A stretch of 64,000 nucleotides of DNA, from the NCBI GenBank assembly GCA_018257865.1, contig JAEUBA010000010.1, positions 310,001 through 374,000 on the forward strand, given 5' to 3'. Position numbers and translations under genes: made by a program. This DNA comes from Stereocaulon alpinum. Lineage: Eukaryota > Ascomycota > Lecanoromycetes > Lecanorales > Stereocaulaceae. Under the pieces are notes generated by a model. That model saw only the letters and a program-made list of their open reading frames with translations. It did no database searches and was not told the origin of the DNA. The stretch's first letter is position 1. Every line of letters starts with the position of its first letter. Of this stretch, positions 41,709-54,595 are shown one piece after another.

Positions 41709-43940
41709 TTAAGTGGCCTTGCCCGGCGTAAAGTAAGCCGCTTGATCCTGGATCAGCAGTCCAGCAATGCTAGCACTAGTAAAGGTACTCAATGCCCCAG
41801 CAATCAACGCGCTGAGTGCCAGCCTAGCCACGTCTCCGCTCCTGCCTGGCGCAATCTGGCTCAATACTCCGATCTGGGTTCCCAGACTGCCGATGTTCGC
41901 AAAGCCACACAAGGCATACGTAGCAATCAGCCGGCTTCTTGGGGATAAATCGGCATAGGCGGGATCTGTCTGCAGTGCGGTGTAGGCCACGAACTCATTG
42001 GCAATCAGTTTCGTTCCGATAAGCTGCGCAACCTTCAGGAGATCGCCGTTACGAGGAACACCTAGGAGGAAGGCGATAGGATAGCAGATATAGCCCACAA
42101 TGAGCTCAACGGTCAGAGGTGGATTGTTGATGTTCAGGTATCTACCCCACCAGGTGAGGAAGCCGTTTGCGAGCGCTAGCAGGGCAATGATGCAAAGCAA
42201 GGTCGCGAGAATCATTCCCGCAATCTTCAGCCCGAGCCAAGCTCCGCTTGCAAAGGCGTGCAGACTGTTAGCAGCCTTATGCTCATCGTCGTCCGGGACT
42301 ACGACGCGGCCAGTGGTCAGAGTTTCTTCGGTCTCTGGATAACGAAGCTTGGAAATGGCGAGGGACGCGGGAATGGACATGACGCAGGAGCTCACGAGAG
42401 CTTGCGCATTGACGCCAAGCGAGATGTAGGCGATAAGAACGGATCCTGCGGCCTACATTAGTACCTTTACCCGGAAATAGTAGCTCCCCCTTGTCACGAA
42501 CCGGAGATAGTTGCAAATCCTGAACACATCACCTGATGAATTTCAGCCTGGGTAAGATGTGGGACGAAGGGTTTGATCAGCATTGCTGACTCCCCCTGCC
42601 CGATGAAGGGAGAGGCTGCTGCAACCACGGCTTCTCCGCCAGACACTCGCATCGACCACCAGAAGAAGACGGCAAACTTGCCAATAAACCATTGAAGTAT
42701 GCCGTTGTAGAACAAAAGCTGAACAAGAGCAACGAAGAATATTATTGCAGGTATCACCGAGACTAGGAACCAGCCCAATGCTGGCACGGTCTTAGCAGTC
42801 AAGAAAATTGTACCCTAGAGAAAAAGGTTAGTCATATATATCCGAAGGATATAAGGGCTACGGATACCTGGTTTGCGAAGCCCAAGACATCTCGGGCGAG
42901 CTCAGAGATGAAGTTAAAGATGTCGTCTGTACTCGTCGTAAGCCGCTGGCACAGAATGCCATTGCATAACTTACATCCGACGCTTGATCGAAGAACGAAG
43001 AGTGCTATTATGAATTGCAGGAACATGCCAACAATAACGGTATGCCAATTGACCATCTGAAGCCCTCATCAGTATCAATCAATCAGTGGATAGAGTGGCA
43101 ATGACCTTGCGATTTTTCGAGGTAGCCCACAACACGCCGATAATAACGAGGAGGCCGAAGAGAGACACAGCTCGATTCTGGACAGTATCAGCGTTCGCCT
43201 TCAGGTGAGACAGAGGGCCCAATTACAGCACGAGAATTGTCTAGTGACTCGGGGCTGGCAAATGCCCCAATGAGTATGACAGAAACGACTAGGCACGCGC
43301 CCAGCGGCAATTTGTATCTATCTGGAAGCAATTCTGCGAATCGCACACCAGTCTGTTTCCATATCCAATGCATAGGTCTCGTAACAATGGTGATGGGTAC
43401 ATGGAAAAACAAAATTCGTAAGGTTATAGCAAGCCAAAAGAGGAATGGTTTCAACCAGCCAGTCCTCGAGCTCAATGGGTCGTGTATGCCATGTAGAACG
43501 AGCCCAGCGATCCACCAGCCCGTGAAGAGTAGCCATATGAACAAGTGGAAAAACAATCTGTATCTCTTATAGAAATTCGAAAAGCTATGGGTCTGGGGAT
43601 CCTCTTCAGAGCGTATGGGGCTCAAGCCATTCTTCTCCGGGTCATCAATCCCTGGCAATCCTCCCTTCGAAATCTCTCCATGTTTTCTTCTGTGGATATC
43701 ATGGTCTTGTGGATCCTGATGTGGTATCGTACTGCTCTCGAAGGTCGTGCCCTTGGAGTATACTACTTCGTCTTCCCTGCCTTTTTCTGCATTCGCATCA
43801 TGGTGCAGGTGGGAATGATGATGCTCGTGGGCTTTGTCCAGGGCTGGATCATCGTTTGCGATAACGTGTCGCTGTGCAGAAGCGTTGTGTTTCTCGCCTG
43901 TGGCTGTCACATCGACGTAGTCTGCCGTCGGTGGCGCCAT
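41709..43940 (-). CDS. Concentrative nucleoside transporter (CNT/SLC28 family)
   Basis: Proton- or sodium-coupled nucleoside importer at the plasma membrane. Six exons: 43940-43227, 43177-43106, 43056-42975, 42926-42868, 42814-42502 and 42445-41709, giving 658 aa. The first 100 residues are cytosolic, His/Asp-rich (HEHHHSHLHHD). CNT core motifs: VSLFGLLVIIGVLWA, NWHTVIVGMFLQFIIALFVLR, GEAVVAAASPFIGQGESAML (substrate-binding region), MCSGFATISGSVLIAY, and near the end CGFANIGSLGTQIGVLSQIAP. About 10 membrane segments follow a membrane-anchored N-terminal part. It is divergent from an adenosine deaminase gene, which suits uptake followed by deamination of adenosine. Confidence 0.92.
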
Positions 43941-44573
43941 AATTGTAGTTTCGGTGATAAGGAAGCTTTACAGGCCGAAAATCCGAGATTCAATTTCTGC
44001 AGGCCCCTTACACGTGCAAACGGCCAAACCCTTATATGTCATGTATAGAACAGAACACTCTCTTGAAAAGCCTTGCGAGACAAGGCACGTTTTATCAAGC
44101 TTTGACTTTGAAGATCCCCACTCTCTTCGGCGATAACGAGCGCATCAAACAACGGCCAAGCCCGACCCCTCGGACGATTACCTTGAGCGGACGACTATTA
44201 CGTAGTATCTCAGGGGGCCCCCTGTTAGTCACTCGGTCTGCCGATCAAACTGCAAGTCAACAGCCAGCCTCTTATCAGTAACCGGGTTGTACATCCCATC
44301 ACAGTCCTCCCACTGCTTGGCTCTGCTGCCCACTAGCACAGAAGCGTCTCGGGCGCTTGACCTGCCTAATCAGGCTTCTGTTCCATATTCCTCTGCACAG
44401 TCGTGTTTGAAAGCCGTATCTAACGTTCGACACGTAGGAAGCGTCGATAGAGCTCCATTGGTGTTTTTTCGGACATTTCTGTCTTGGGTGACTGTTCGTA
44501 AGCCGAGACTTTACTCCGAACTGAAAACTCTCTGTCTTTCAGCCTTCCTTGTACAGACATTCTTGTCGGAAGC
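43941..44573. promoter_or_regulatory. Shared upstream region of nucleoside transporter and adenosine deaminase
   Basis: 633 bp between divergent starts. It contains GATAA-type motifs (for example CGATAACG near 44132 and TGATAAGG near 43955), the core of nitrogen-repression GATA factor sites, though such short motifs occur by chance. Whether both genes respond together is untested. Confidence 0.45.
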
Positions 44574-46325
44574 ATGGCCGCCAATCTGGACGAGGAGGCT
44601 GAAATCGGATCAGAGATCTCGGACTGGGAAATTGAAGAAGGTCTCCCTCAATTTGAGGATCAGTTCATACAGAAGTATCTGCAAGGTCGTGAGCAATTGA
44701 TAGAACAAGAAGCCTCGCAACGCAGTGACAACGTTTTCCGTCAATCCCTCAATCCCATGGCCACAGAAGCATGTACAATAGTCTCGAGGATCCTAGCAGA
44801 AGAACGGGAGACGATATGGAATAGCCAACAACAGGATGTTTTAGCGGAGCAGGGAGGGGTGAACCTGTATCCTGGCATGATGTTTACACTTGCTCGAGAG
44901 ACCATTAAGAAGACCAAATCGTGGCAGATAGTAAAAAAGATGCCAAAAGGGGCCTTATTGCATGCACACCAGGATGCTATGACTGATGTAGACTGGCTGG
45001 TCGACCAGGTGCTCGCAACCGAGGGAATGGCAATGAAGGCTGACCAGGCTTTATCGAATGCGCAAGGAAGGGAAAAAGCTGTTGTATTATTCCAATACAC
45101 AAAGACATTACCATTAAAAGTGGCTTCGATATGGAGTGAAGACTACACGCAAACCAGTCTGGTCTCGGTCCAAAAAGCCGCGGAGGCCTTTCCTGATGGC
45201 GGAGTTGAAGGTTTTAAAAAGTGGTTGATGAGCAAATGTACCATTACGCCTGAAGAATCACTACAGCATCACCACGGCGTCAATGACATCTGGCAAAAGT
45301 TTACAAGTTGTTTCCCACCCTTGAACTCCATGGAATGCTACGAGCCGATATTCCGAGCATCGATACAGCGTATGCTTGGTCAACTAGTGCAGGACGGGCT
45401 TAGATGGGTAGACTTTCGATCAACCTTCTACCATGATTTCTATCTCGAAGGCAGCGAGGAGCCGTCGAAGGGTAACAGTGACATGCTACGCGTCTTTGAT
45501 GAGGAGGTCAAGGAATTTAAGTCCTCGGAAGAAGGCAAGGATTTCTGGGGATGTCGATTCATTTGGACAACTATACGCTTCTTTGGAAAGAAACAAGTCG
45601 TGGACCATATGAAGGAATGCATAGCTATGAAGCTGAAATATCCTCATCTTATTGCTGGATATGATCTTGTAGGGCAAGAAGACAAAGGCCGACCCCTTGT
45701 GGACTTGACGCCGGAACTATTCTGGTTCAAGAAACGCTGCATGGAGAATGGTGTTGACCTACCCTTTTTCTTTCATGCAGGCGAATGTCTCGGAGATGGT
45801 GACGAGACTGACCAAAATCTCTTTGACGCCATCCTCCTCGGGACTCGAAGGATCGGTCACGGATTCTCCTTGTTTAAACACCCATTGCTCTTGGAGATGG
45901 TCAAAACGAAGAAGATACTGATCGAGTCATGTCCAATCTCTAACGAAGTCCTACGCCTCACGAGCTCGATCAAAGCTCACCCACTGCCCGCTCTTTTAGC
46001 ACGCGGTGTACCCTGTGCTCTTTCAAATGACGATCCAGGTATCCTGGGCCACCGAGAAAACGGCGTGACCCATGATTTCTGGCAGGCGCTGCAAGGCTGG
46101 GAGAACCTTGGCTTAGCTGGACTCGGATCGTTGGCAGAGAATAGTGTAAGGTGGGCGGCATATGAGGATCAAACAGCGAAAGACTGGACTAAAGACGTTA
46201 AGGACGGTATTCATGGTGATGGAATACGTGGTTCGCGGTTGAGGGAATGGACGGCCGATTGGAACAAATTCTGCGAGTGGGTTGTCTTCGAGTACGCCGT
46301 AGACTATGGCGGCGATGTCGATTGA
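44574..46325 (+). CDS. Adenosine deaminase, ADA2/ADGF (CECR1) type, intracellular
   Basis: Zinc hydrolase converting adenosine (or deoxyadenosine) to inosine. Intronless, 583 aa. The metal-site motifs are all present: HAH at residues 130 and 132 (GALLHAHQDA), FFFHAGE with His401, RRIGHGF with His429, and the LSNDDPG pair Asp486/Asp487. The long helical N-terminal part resembles ADGF/ADA2 proteins rather than classical ADA1. Unlike secreted animal ADA2 it has no signal peptide (it starts MAANLDEEAEIGS), so a cytosolic enzyme is expected. It shares an upstream region with the nucleoside transporter. Confidence 0.92.
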   Translation: MAANLDEEAEIGSEISDWEIEEGLPQFEDQFIQKYLQGREQLIEQEASQRSDNVFRQSLNPMATEACTIVSRILAEERETIWNSQQQDVLAEQGGVNLYPGMMFTLARETIKKTKSWQIVKKMPKGALLHAHQDAMTDVDWLVDQVLATEGMAMKADQALSNAQGREKAVVLFQYTKTLPLKVASIWSEDYTQTSLVSVQKAAEAFPDGGVEGFKKWLMSKCTITPEESLQHHHGVNDIWQKFTSCFPPLNSMECYEPIFRASIQRMLGQLVQDGLRWVDFRSTFYHDFYLEGSEEPSKGNSDMLRVFDEEVKEFKSSEEGKDFWGCRFIWTTIRFFGKKQVVDHMKECIAMKLKYPHLIAGYDLVGQEDKGRPLVDLTPELFWFKKRCMENGVDLPFFFHAGECLGDGDETDQNLFDAILLGTRRIGHGFSLFKHPLLLEMVKTKKILIESCPISNEVLRLTSSIKAHPLPALLARGVPCALSNDDPGILGHRENGVTHDFWQALQGWENLGLAGLGSLAENSVRWAAYEDQTAKDWTKDVKDGIHGDGIRGSRLREWTADWNKFCEWVVFEYAVDYGGDVD

Positions 46326-46948
46326 TGACGTTTAGTCTTTTTCACAATTTCAAGGATATCATTCACGCCCTTTATGATCTTGTGTCCTTATAACTTGGTA
46401 CTGGATCGAGGTTTATATCCCAGAAGACTGATTGCGCGTGTGCCAGATCAGCTTTTTATACGCTTATTAAACTACTAGTTTTTCCCATACCTTCAACAGG
46501 CCACTGTATTATAGCATTTCAAATTGCCATTCCCAGGTCTATGTCTGATTTCATGTGTTTTCTCTTTCATATGTTAATTTGGGTGGTCATCTCCGGATCA
46601 AAAGGAGACAAGCTTCCAAAGGTTTCGGGCCGGCCCGTCTTGGTGACGTTCTAGGTCACATTGATCTGGGGCGTTCGAGGTGAAAAGGTCTAGGAAATCA
46701 TGTGTTGCATGTTGTGAGCCAGCATCTGTGTTATCGTATACACAACAATCCTGAGCCGTGCTTCCGACAAACACTCACACGTTTGCCCACCATGAACCAG
46801 GCTACCCTTTTGATACCGGCTCAGCAAGTCATCTCCGAGACACACGTCCCAGTAATACTCCCCCACGTCGAAGAAGGTGCTTGGCCAACAAAGCAGATTG
46901 CGATGAAGTCTCGATAGTCGCACTTTCTTATGACTCTCTACAACTAGC
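46326..46948. other. Intergenic before ATG2
   Basis: 623 bp with the deaminase 3' UTR and the ATG2 promoter. No gene seen. Confidence 0.45.
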
Positions 46949-49900
46949 ATGGCTTACTTCATTCCCTCTTTCTTCCAGAAGCGCATCTTGCGCTATGCGC
47001 TATCCCGACTAGATTTATTGGATACAGATGCCTTGGACCTTGATAAGTTGGACATCACATGGGGTAAGAGGAGTACGGTTGAAGTAAGGGACATAGGCGT
47101 GCACACAAAGGTGAGGAGAATCTATGTGTACTACAGCCCTGCAAGCAGCAGAAGCAGGCTTCTAGGCACCGTAAACTGATCAACCATCTAGAAACTTGCC
47201 GCTCTACTTCGATTACCTCCTAGCCTCGCGATTGTCTCAGCTCATATCATATTTCTGCGGCTAACTGTTCCCGCGGACCTGTACCAGAGTGGTATTCTGG
47301 TCGAGGCGCAAGGAGTGGAGGTCCGTGTGAACGCCGACCTTGAAGACCACACAAAGGGGGTGAATGCTGCGTGCAAATCGCCGAGAGGTCATGCTGGAAG
47401 ACGCTCAAAGGGTGTCAAAGCAGATCGGCCGAGGAGTACGCAAACCCATGTGCACGATCCTGGAGGATCAATCCCCTACTATCCTTCGAATCAAGACAGC
47501 AATCATGGTGACGAGAAGCTCCCAGAGCATTTGCCGACGACGGACGATCTGGCAAAGTCTTTCTTACAAGCGGAGCCTAAGGAAAAGAAAGCAGAATTGG
47601 AAGCAGCGATCGCGCACTCTCAATATCTGGACCAATCGCAGACTGCCAGCGAATACAGCGATGAGTCTTCGGATTTAGGTGTCGGGAACGCCATCTCTTT
47701 ACCAGGATTCCTGGCAGAGTTTTTAAAAGGGGTTGGAGACCGCATTCAAGTGAGAATTCAAGACGTGGCTCTGGACCTGAATCTGAAGGTTGACCTACCT
47801 TCTCAAAGCGGCGCAAGGAGTGATGTTTCTGATGGAACAGAGCCTGTGACAATTCGACTTTCTGTTGAAGACATAGCCCTGAATGGTGTCACCAACCTTA
47901 CAGCGACGAAAGAGGGAGACAAGGCGTTAGAAATCTCAGGGGTGGACGTGCACGAAATGCGGCGCGTCACAATCAACAACCTCCAAGTCATGCTAATCTC
48001 TGAAGCTTCTGTATTTGCGAATCTCGCACGTTCAACTGGGCAAGCTTCTCCTGAGACGACGCATGTTAGTACTATGGGCAGGTCAGCCAGCAAACCCAGT
48101 AGGTCTTCGATTTCGAATACAGAAACGATGTCCTCCGCTAGTGCCCATTCTACAAATTCCCCTCAACAAACGCACAAAGATCTTGGATCACCAGCTACCA
48201 ATGAGCATAGCCAATCGTTCGAGGATGCTGTGAGCGATGAAGATGATGAAGCTTTGGCGGCTTCGCCATACCGATACGCTCTTGGGGACAGCCGCTACCG
48301 TGAGAGCTCCGTAACAAGTTCGTTTTACTCAGGCCGTGGGCGCAGCCAAGGTACGCAAGACAACATAGCACACTCTACCTTTCTTCGCGAAACATCTTTG
48401 CATAGTGCTACAGCCAACGACAAATTGTCCTCGTCGAGCGTGCATGCTGTTCAAGAATCGTTGTATGACGACCAAAGTCCTCCGGAGTCATTTGGCGTAC
48501 TACTCAACGAGCCAAGTTCCCATGGACTTCATGAACTCGACCACAGTCTCAGTACCGACGGTTTGAGCAATGCGTACAACAGCGCAGCTCCGAATGAATC
48601 ACCAAAGTCTAGCCAACAACTGTTTGCCAGCGCCCGCAGCGCCTCAAATCCATCGAGCCCGGCCAGTGATCGTATCTCGCCTTCTGAAGATCTCACACAA
48701 TCAAAAATATTCAGTCATGAAGAAGCTGAAAGCATGTATATGAGTGCCGTAAGCCATGATTTGGATAGTAAAGATAACAGTCTATCTCTGCCTGGCAAGT
48801 GGGAACAATCTGACTCAGAAAGTGAGGGCGAGGGGCATATCGCATCCTTCCTTGAGGAGCCTTCTTTGTTGCAGAATCGTCGCAAGGGACCGCCGCAAGA
48901 AAGTGGACTCGGACTTGACAGTCACTATGACAGGCCGGCTAGTCAGCAGCCTGGGCCAACGGATTTCCCCACAGAGCATGTGGCTACACATCCATCAAAG
49001 CAGACCAGTGACAATCGTACGGTCCCGGACGCAGTTGTTCCTTCTGTAGAACAAAGCAATACGTCATCTCGAGGCTCTGAGTCGTCTTCAGCAAATCTCA
49101 AGAGTTCGTTCACCATGGAGAAAAGAATAGTCAATGTCGATACCATTGTGTTGGATCTTCCTCGAGAAAGTTCACATACCTCCATCGATTCGATTGAGCC
49201 TACGATCTCACGACAGTCTACAAGTGGTCCAAGTCCACCAACGAGCTCGAGCAGGATGCCCCAAGTCGCTATCATCGAGCCTTCAGCCAACGCATCTAAA
49301 ACGGCGAACACAAACGAATTTGAACATTCCGGTTGTCCATCTGTCGTAGATATAGGGAAAATTCAAGTCCTAGGCGATATGGCGCTTACGAGAATAGTGG
49401 TTTTGATAATCCAACAAATGAACGCTTCACGCCAAAATCCTCATTCACAGAGAAAAAAATCGGAAGTGCCTAAACCATCTTCAACAAAAAAGCGGCATGT
49501 CAGATTGATGATGAAGGAGGTTTGCTGGAAGTTCCTAGACGTGGTCAAGGGCGTCCCAATCACGTCTTCTCGTTCCAAGCAGCGCACGACGCCATCACAT
49601 ACATTCTCCAGCGACTCAGATATTCTCCTTAGAGCTGAGATTGAAAGTCTTCATGCTGTGCATCGGGATCCAAAGAGCTCTTCCACGTTCAAATTGTCTG
49701 CGGGCAAGTTTCGCTTCGGATACGCTGAGGACGACATTCTGTCCTTTGATTCCGGCTTGAAGATGAGAGAATCCACTCGTGACATCCTCGCCCCTATCGA
49801 TAATGACATGGCGGTAACGGTCAAGCAGATCAGCGGTATTACGGAGATCCACTTGACCACGCTTCCTCTGCACGTCGACCTTGACCTACGCCGACTGGAC

Positions 49901-52900
49901 GAGACTTTTGGCTGGTTCGGCGGATTGAGCAGCATGCTTGATCTTGGTAGCTCAATGATGTCAACTGTCACCGTCAAAGATGCCGTTCCAAAAGCCTCAC
50001 ACCCCCACAAGCCCTCTCGCGGAGTGCACTTTGAGACCCCGAAGCCGAAGAAGACTGTACAACCTCGCTCAGACGAGCCGCAAGACAAAGTGACAGTGAG
50101 GATTGGAGGTCTCGTGTTTGATCTTCGAGGATCGCAAGCCTCTTTGCGTCTTGAGAGCACAGCAATGAAAGTCGTTAATCGGTCGGAAGGCCTGGGCCTC
50201 GTGGTCGACCGCCTGAATCTCAGCGGACCTTATTTACAACGAATGCATTCCGAACCTTCAATTGGTATAAAGCTAGCGAGTTTGAGGATCGAATATCTAT
50301 CAGAGCCTAAAGAGGGGGATTTAGACCGGCTACTCGCTCTACTATCTCCCTCAAGAGACAAATACGAACGTGACGACGATATCCTGGTCGACACACTTCT
50401 GAGTCAGCGCCGTAAAGGCGGCGTTCTTCGAGCGACGGTCAAAAACCTGGAAAGCCAAGTATCGAACATGGAGGACCTCCAGTGTTTTCCATCATTCGCC
50501 GAAGACCTCAGAAAACTTTCAAATGTTGCAAAATACCTGCCTGAGGATGACCGCCCTGGTATAATGACATTGGCATTGATTCATGATTTCAAACTCGAGG
50601 CTACGGTCGGCGGTCAATTCGGTGTGGCCAGCTTGTCTCTTAAAGACCTTGAATCCGCCTATATCACTCTACCAAGCCTGATGGCTCTAGGCATCAAATC
50701 TGTACGTCTTCAACGGAATCACGTCGAAGACTTAGTCGGAGATGCTGTATCAGAGGAGATGAGTGAAGAAAAGCAATTGCCAATGGTAATGGCTCGCTTT
50801 ATTGGCAACGAGATGGTCCCGACTGCCAAAATCAAGCTTCACAATATACGTCTAGAATACCACGTTCCGACTATTGTGGCTATAATGGGTTATAGTGAAA
50901 CCACTGATGGTGCACACATTGTTGCTGACGTGGTGAGCTCTGTGGCTACACTCACAGGCCGAGATCCTGTTCGAAGTTCACCTCCCAAATTCTCGACCCA
51001 AGCCTCTACACCGAGTGACGCTCCTACAAGCTTTAAAGCTCTGAGATTTGACATTGCTTTACGAGATTGTATCATTGGCCTCAATCCTCGCAGCTCACAT
51101 GCCAAGGGTCTTGTGGTTCTCACGGACACTCATCTTATTGGTGTAATGCCTCCAGATGACGAGGCGAGCGCAACACTGGAGCTTCGAAAAACTTCAATTA
51201 TGGTAATCGACAACGCCGCAAATGTCACTTCTTCGAGTACGTCTTCTAAACGCCGATCTCTCGATGGTAGGAAGAGAAGTCAGATTGAAAACCTATCAGC
51301 CACTGGATACGTGTCTGTCAGCACTATCTCGGCAGCAAAAGCTACAATACAGATTGTCAAAGCAGAGGGCGATCCCGGCAAATCGATTGATATAGACATC
51401 AGGGACGAGCTCTTTGTACTTGAGTCTTGTGCTGACTCCACTCAGACGTTGGTCGGTATCATGAATGGGTTGAGTCCGCCAACGCCACCTAGTAAAGAGC
51501 TTAAATATCGAACAGAGGTTGTTCCAGTGGAGGACATGTTGGCTTCGTTCACAGGCGATGCATATACCACAGCGCAAGGCGACTACGGAAGCGACAGCGA
51601 GTTACCCTTGGGACTTGACGATGGTGACATGGTAGATGACGAAGTCCCCCAGAACCTGGAGTTTGTCAGCAGTTTCTACGATCCCGACCCCGAAGCAGCC
51701 TCCGAACGGATCGCAGACAGTATGCTAGAAGACAACTTGGAGTCTTTGGCTAGCCCATCAGTGATTCGAGAGATCGGAGACAAGAACCTGCTAGGGAGCT
51801 TCGACGAACAAGCCCAGGTTGCACCTGGGAATATGCCACTGGAGTTTCAGGATGATCACTTTGGATCCAAATCGACTATAGGGGGCACCGCTCATAGGTG
51901 GAATACCCAGCACAACACTTATGAACTGAGCAATGATACCAAATTGCGCAGCAGCCCCCTCCGAGTCCGCGTACGCGATGTCCACATCATATGGAATCTC
52001 TTCGATGGCTACGATTGGCAACACACACGAGATGTGATAAGCCACGCTGTCGAAGAGGTCCAGAACAAAGCTGCAGAGCGCTTGTCCCGGAAAGACAAAC
52101 GCAAATCCCTCGATCCTGAAGAGGACGAGGAATCTGTAATTGGCGATTTCCTCTTCAATTCTATATACATCGGCATCCCTGCGAACCGTGATCCCAATGA
52201 GCTTGCCCGTCAAGTGAACCATCACCTTGACGAACTTGCCAGCGAGACAGGAAGCTACACTACCTCTACAACTTCGAACTCTCCAAGCCGTCAAGGGCAT
52301 TCTCAACGGCCAAAGACCCCCAAATTACGATTACGGCGTAGCAAACACCACAAAATGGCTTTCGAGCTCCAAGGTATATCTGCGGACGTGGTGGTTTTCC
52401 CTCCAGACTCAGGCGGGACTCAAAGCTCGATTGATATTCGAGTACAGGATCTCGAGATCTTTGATCATGTTCCAACATCTACTTGGAAGAAGTTTGCAAC
52501 TTACATGCACGATGCTGGAGAGCGAGAGAGCGGAACCAGCATGCTACATCTTGAGATTCTGAATGTCAAGCCAGTGCCAAATCTCGCAGCCTCTGAAATG
52601 ATTTTGAAGGTACGTTGTCCAACATCATGGAATGCACTGGCTGACTGCATACCAGGCAACCATTCTCCCTTTGCGGTTACACGTCGATCAAGATGCTCTT
52701 GACTTTATGACACGCTTCTTCGAATTCAAAGACGATTCTGCACCTTCCGAGAATTCGAAATCAGAACCTCCCTTCATTCAGCGAGTCGAAGTCAACTCTA
52801 TTCGTGTCAAGCTCGACTTCAAACCAAAGCGTGTCGACTACGCAGGAATACGCTCCGGTCATACCAACGAGTTCATGAACTTCTTCATACTCCAGGAATC

Positions 52901-53666
52901 GAATATGGTACTACGACGAGTCATTATCTACGGAGTCTCCGGCTTCGACAAGCTTGGGAAAACTCTCAACAACATATGGATGCCCGATGTCAAACAAAAC
53001 CAACTGCCCGGTGTCATCGCAGGCTTGTCTCCCTTCCGCTCGCTCGTCAACGTCGGAGGTGGCGTTCGTGATCTAGTCGTCATCCCTATACGAGAATACA
53101 AAAAGGATGGTAGAATAGTCCGCAGCTTCCAAAAAGGCGCTGTCGCCTTCGCAAAAACCACAACAAGCGAACTCGTCAAGCTTGGCGCCAAATTAGCGAT
53201 CGGAACCCAAACTATCCTCCAAGGTGCAGAAGACCTCCTAAACCCACCACCCCCAACAAGAGGAGATATTTCCACTGGCTGGGAAGACGGCGACTCAGAA
53301 GAGGAGGAAAAGAAACAGATCAGCCACTACGCAGACCAACCGCTCGGCCTAGTCCAGGGCCTTCGAGGCGGCTACGCGAGTCTTGAGCGCGATCTGCTTA
53401 CAGCCAAAGATGCTATCATCGCTATGCCTGGAGAGATATTGGAAAGCGGGACGGCTGGAGGCGCTGCGAGGGTTGTGCTGAGGAACGCCCCTACTGTTAT
53501 TCTCAGGCCGGCTATGGGTGTTAGTAAGGCTGTGGGGCAGACGTTGATGGGTGCGACGAATAGTTTGGATCCGGGGAATAGGAGGAGAACTGAGGATGTG
53601 AGTTCACTACCACTGATCTTACAGTTGCCTTTGCTGACTTTTGGATAGAAATACAAGAGATATTGA
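46949..53666 (+). CDS. ATG2: Autophagy-related lipid-transfer protein ATG2
   Basis: Bridge-like lipid transporter at the contact of ER and growing phagophore, working with Atg9 and Atg18. Exons 46949-47110, 47192-52609, 52656-53597 and 53649-53666 give about 2,179 aa. The N-terminal chorein domain is clear (IPSFFQKRILRYALSRLDLLD, WGKRSTVEVRDIG, KLAALLRLPPS, LRLTVPADLYQSG). A long Ser-rich disordered insert covers about residues 110-650. The C-terminal ATG_C region has LGKTLNNIWMPDVKQNQLPG, GLSPFRSLVNVGGGVRDLVV, FQKGAVAFAKTTTSELVKLG and GLVQGLRGGYASLERDL. The tiny last exon (KYKRY) is the least certain; splicing instead to CAG near 53623 is possible. Confidence 0.94.
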
Positions 53667-54085
53667 GAATTTTTATTGGGCTTATCGCTTGCATTTCGGA
53701 GGCGCTGAGGGGATGGGCTCATGCGGAATCATGCGGACTTGGACATTGGAGGATGGGGCATAGCGATTGTTTACGATTCATGCATACAGAATGATACCAT
53801 GCAGAATATTGCACTGTCGATGTTGATATAGTTGGATGAGATTATTCATGCTATGATAAAAATATGCTTAGACAAAAGGTGAACAGAGAAATGCGTTTGT
53901 TCTTTTACTTCATTGCAATCAAGCCATTTGTTCACGCTTTTTAGAACAACACAACTCTCATCGAATGAGTCCGTCCAAAACCGTAGATTCGTGGTTCGTA
54001 GATGAAGTCCAGACAAGGGACAGTGACGCTCTTTGTTCTATTCAAAGCCTCTAATTCAAGTAATCCCATCCTGATGACTCAAATT
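53667..54085. other. 3' region of ATG2
   Basis: 419 bp, no gene seen. Probably the ATG2 3' UTR and the end of the minus-strand gene at 54.1 kb. Confidence 0.45.
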
Positions 54086-54595
54086 CTATGTAGCCATCCA
54101 ATTCCCCTCTATCCAAAAACCTTCCTCCCCATCCCCCGTAGCTTCCCCTCGACCCATGGAACCGTTGCGACACACTAGCGAATTTCGTGCATAAGCCCCT
54201 TGGCGGAGAAAAGCCGCTTGCGGCGCAGCATAGTTTCGACGTCTTCTGCGTAACGTCGGCGCGTCGACTTGTCGCTTTGAACAATCTTCTCGGCTTGTTT
54301 CGATCGCTCGATGAGGATGAAAATTGAAGACGTCGTTATTGGGGAGGATGAATGTGCGGTCTTTGCGGATGGGGGTGCGTTGGTGCCTGGACTGCGATTG
54401 GTTTGGGGGGGGAGGCGCGAATTGCTGCGCGGGCTGGTTGCGACCGAGATGTTTGAAGTTGCTAGCAGGTGAGTAAGCTGTCGCTGCTGTGTAGTGGGAT
54501 GAAAGGGTGACGGGTAGGCTAGGAATGCCTGCTCGATGGATGCAAGTGGGGTTGTTGGGCTTGAAGAAGGGGTGGCTTGCGTGCGATGCAGACAT
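54086..54595 (-). CDS. Hypothetical basic disordered protein
   Basis: An intronless frame of 169 aa starting MSASHASHPFFKPNNP. It is rich in Pro, Gln and Arg, with QFAPPPPNQSQSRHQR, a more ordered-looking RKDRTFILPNNDVFNFHPHRAIETS, and an RRRRR cluster. No family is recognised and no membrane segment seen. It may be a real small gene, or the first exon of a longer one ending in a neighbouring frame near 54051. Confidence 0.4.
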   Translation of the reverse strand: MSASHASHPFFKPNNPTCIHRAGIPSLPVTLSSHYTAATAYSPASNFKHLGRNQPAQQFAPPPPNQSQSRHQRTPIRKDRTFILPNNDVFNFHPHRAIETSREDCSKRQVDAPTLRRRRRNYAAPQAAFLRQGAYARNSLVCRNGSMGRGEATGDGEEGFWIEGNWMAT

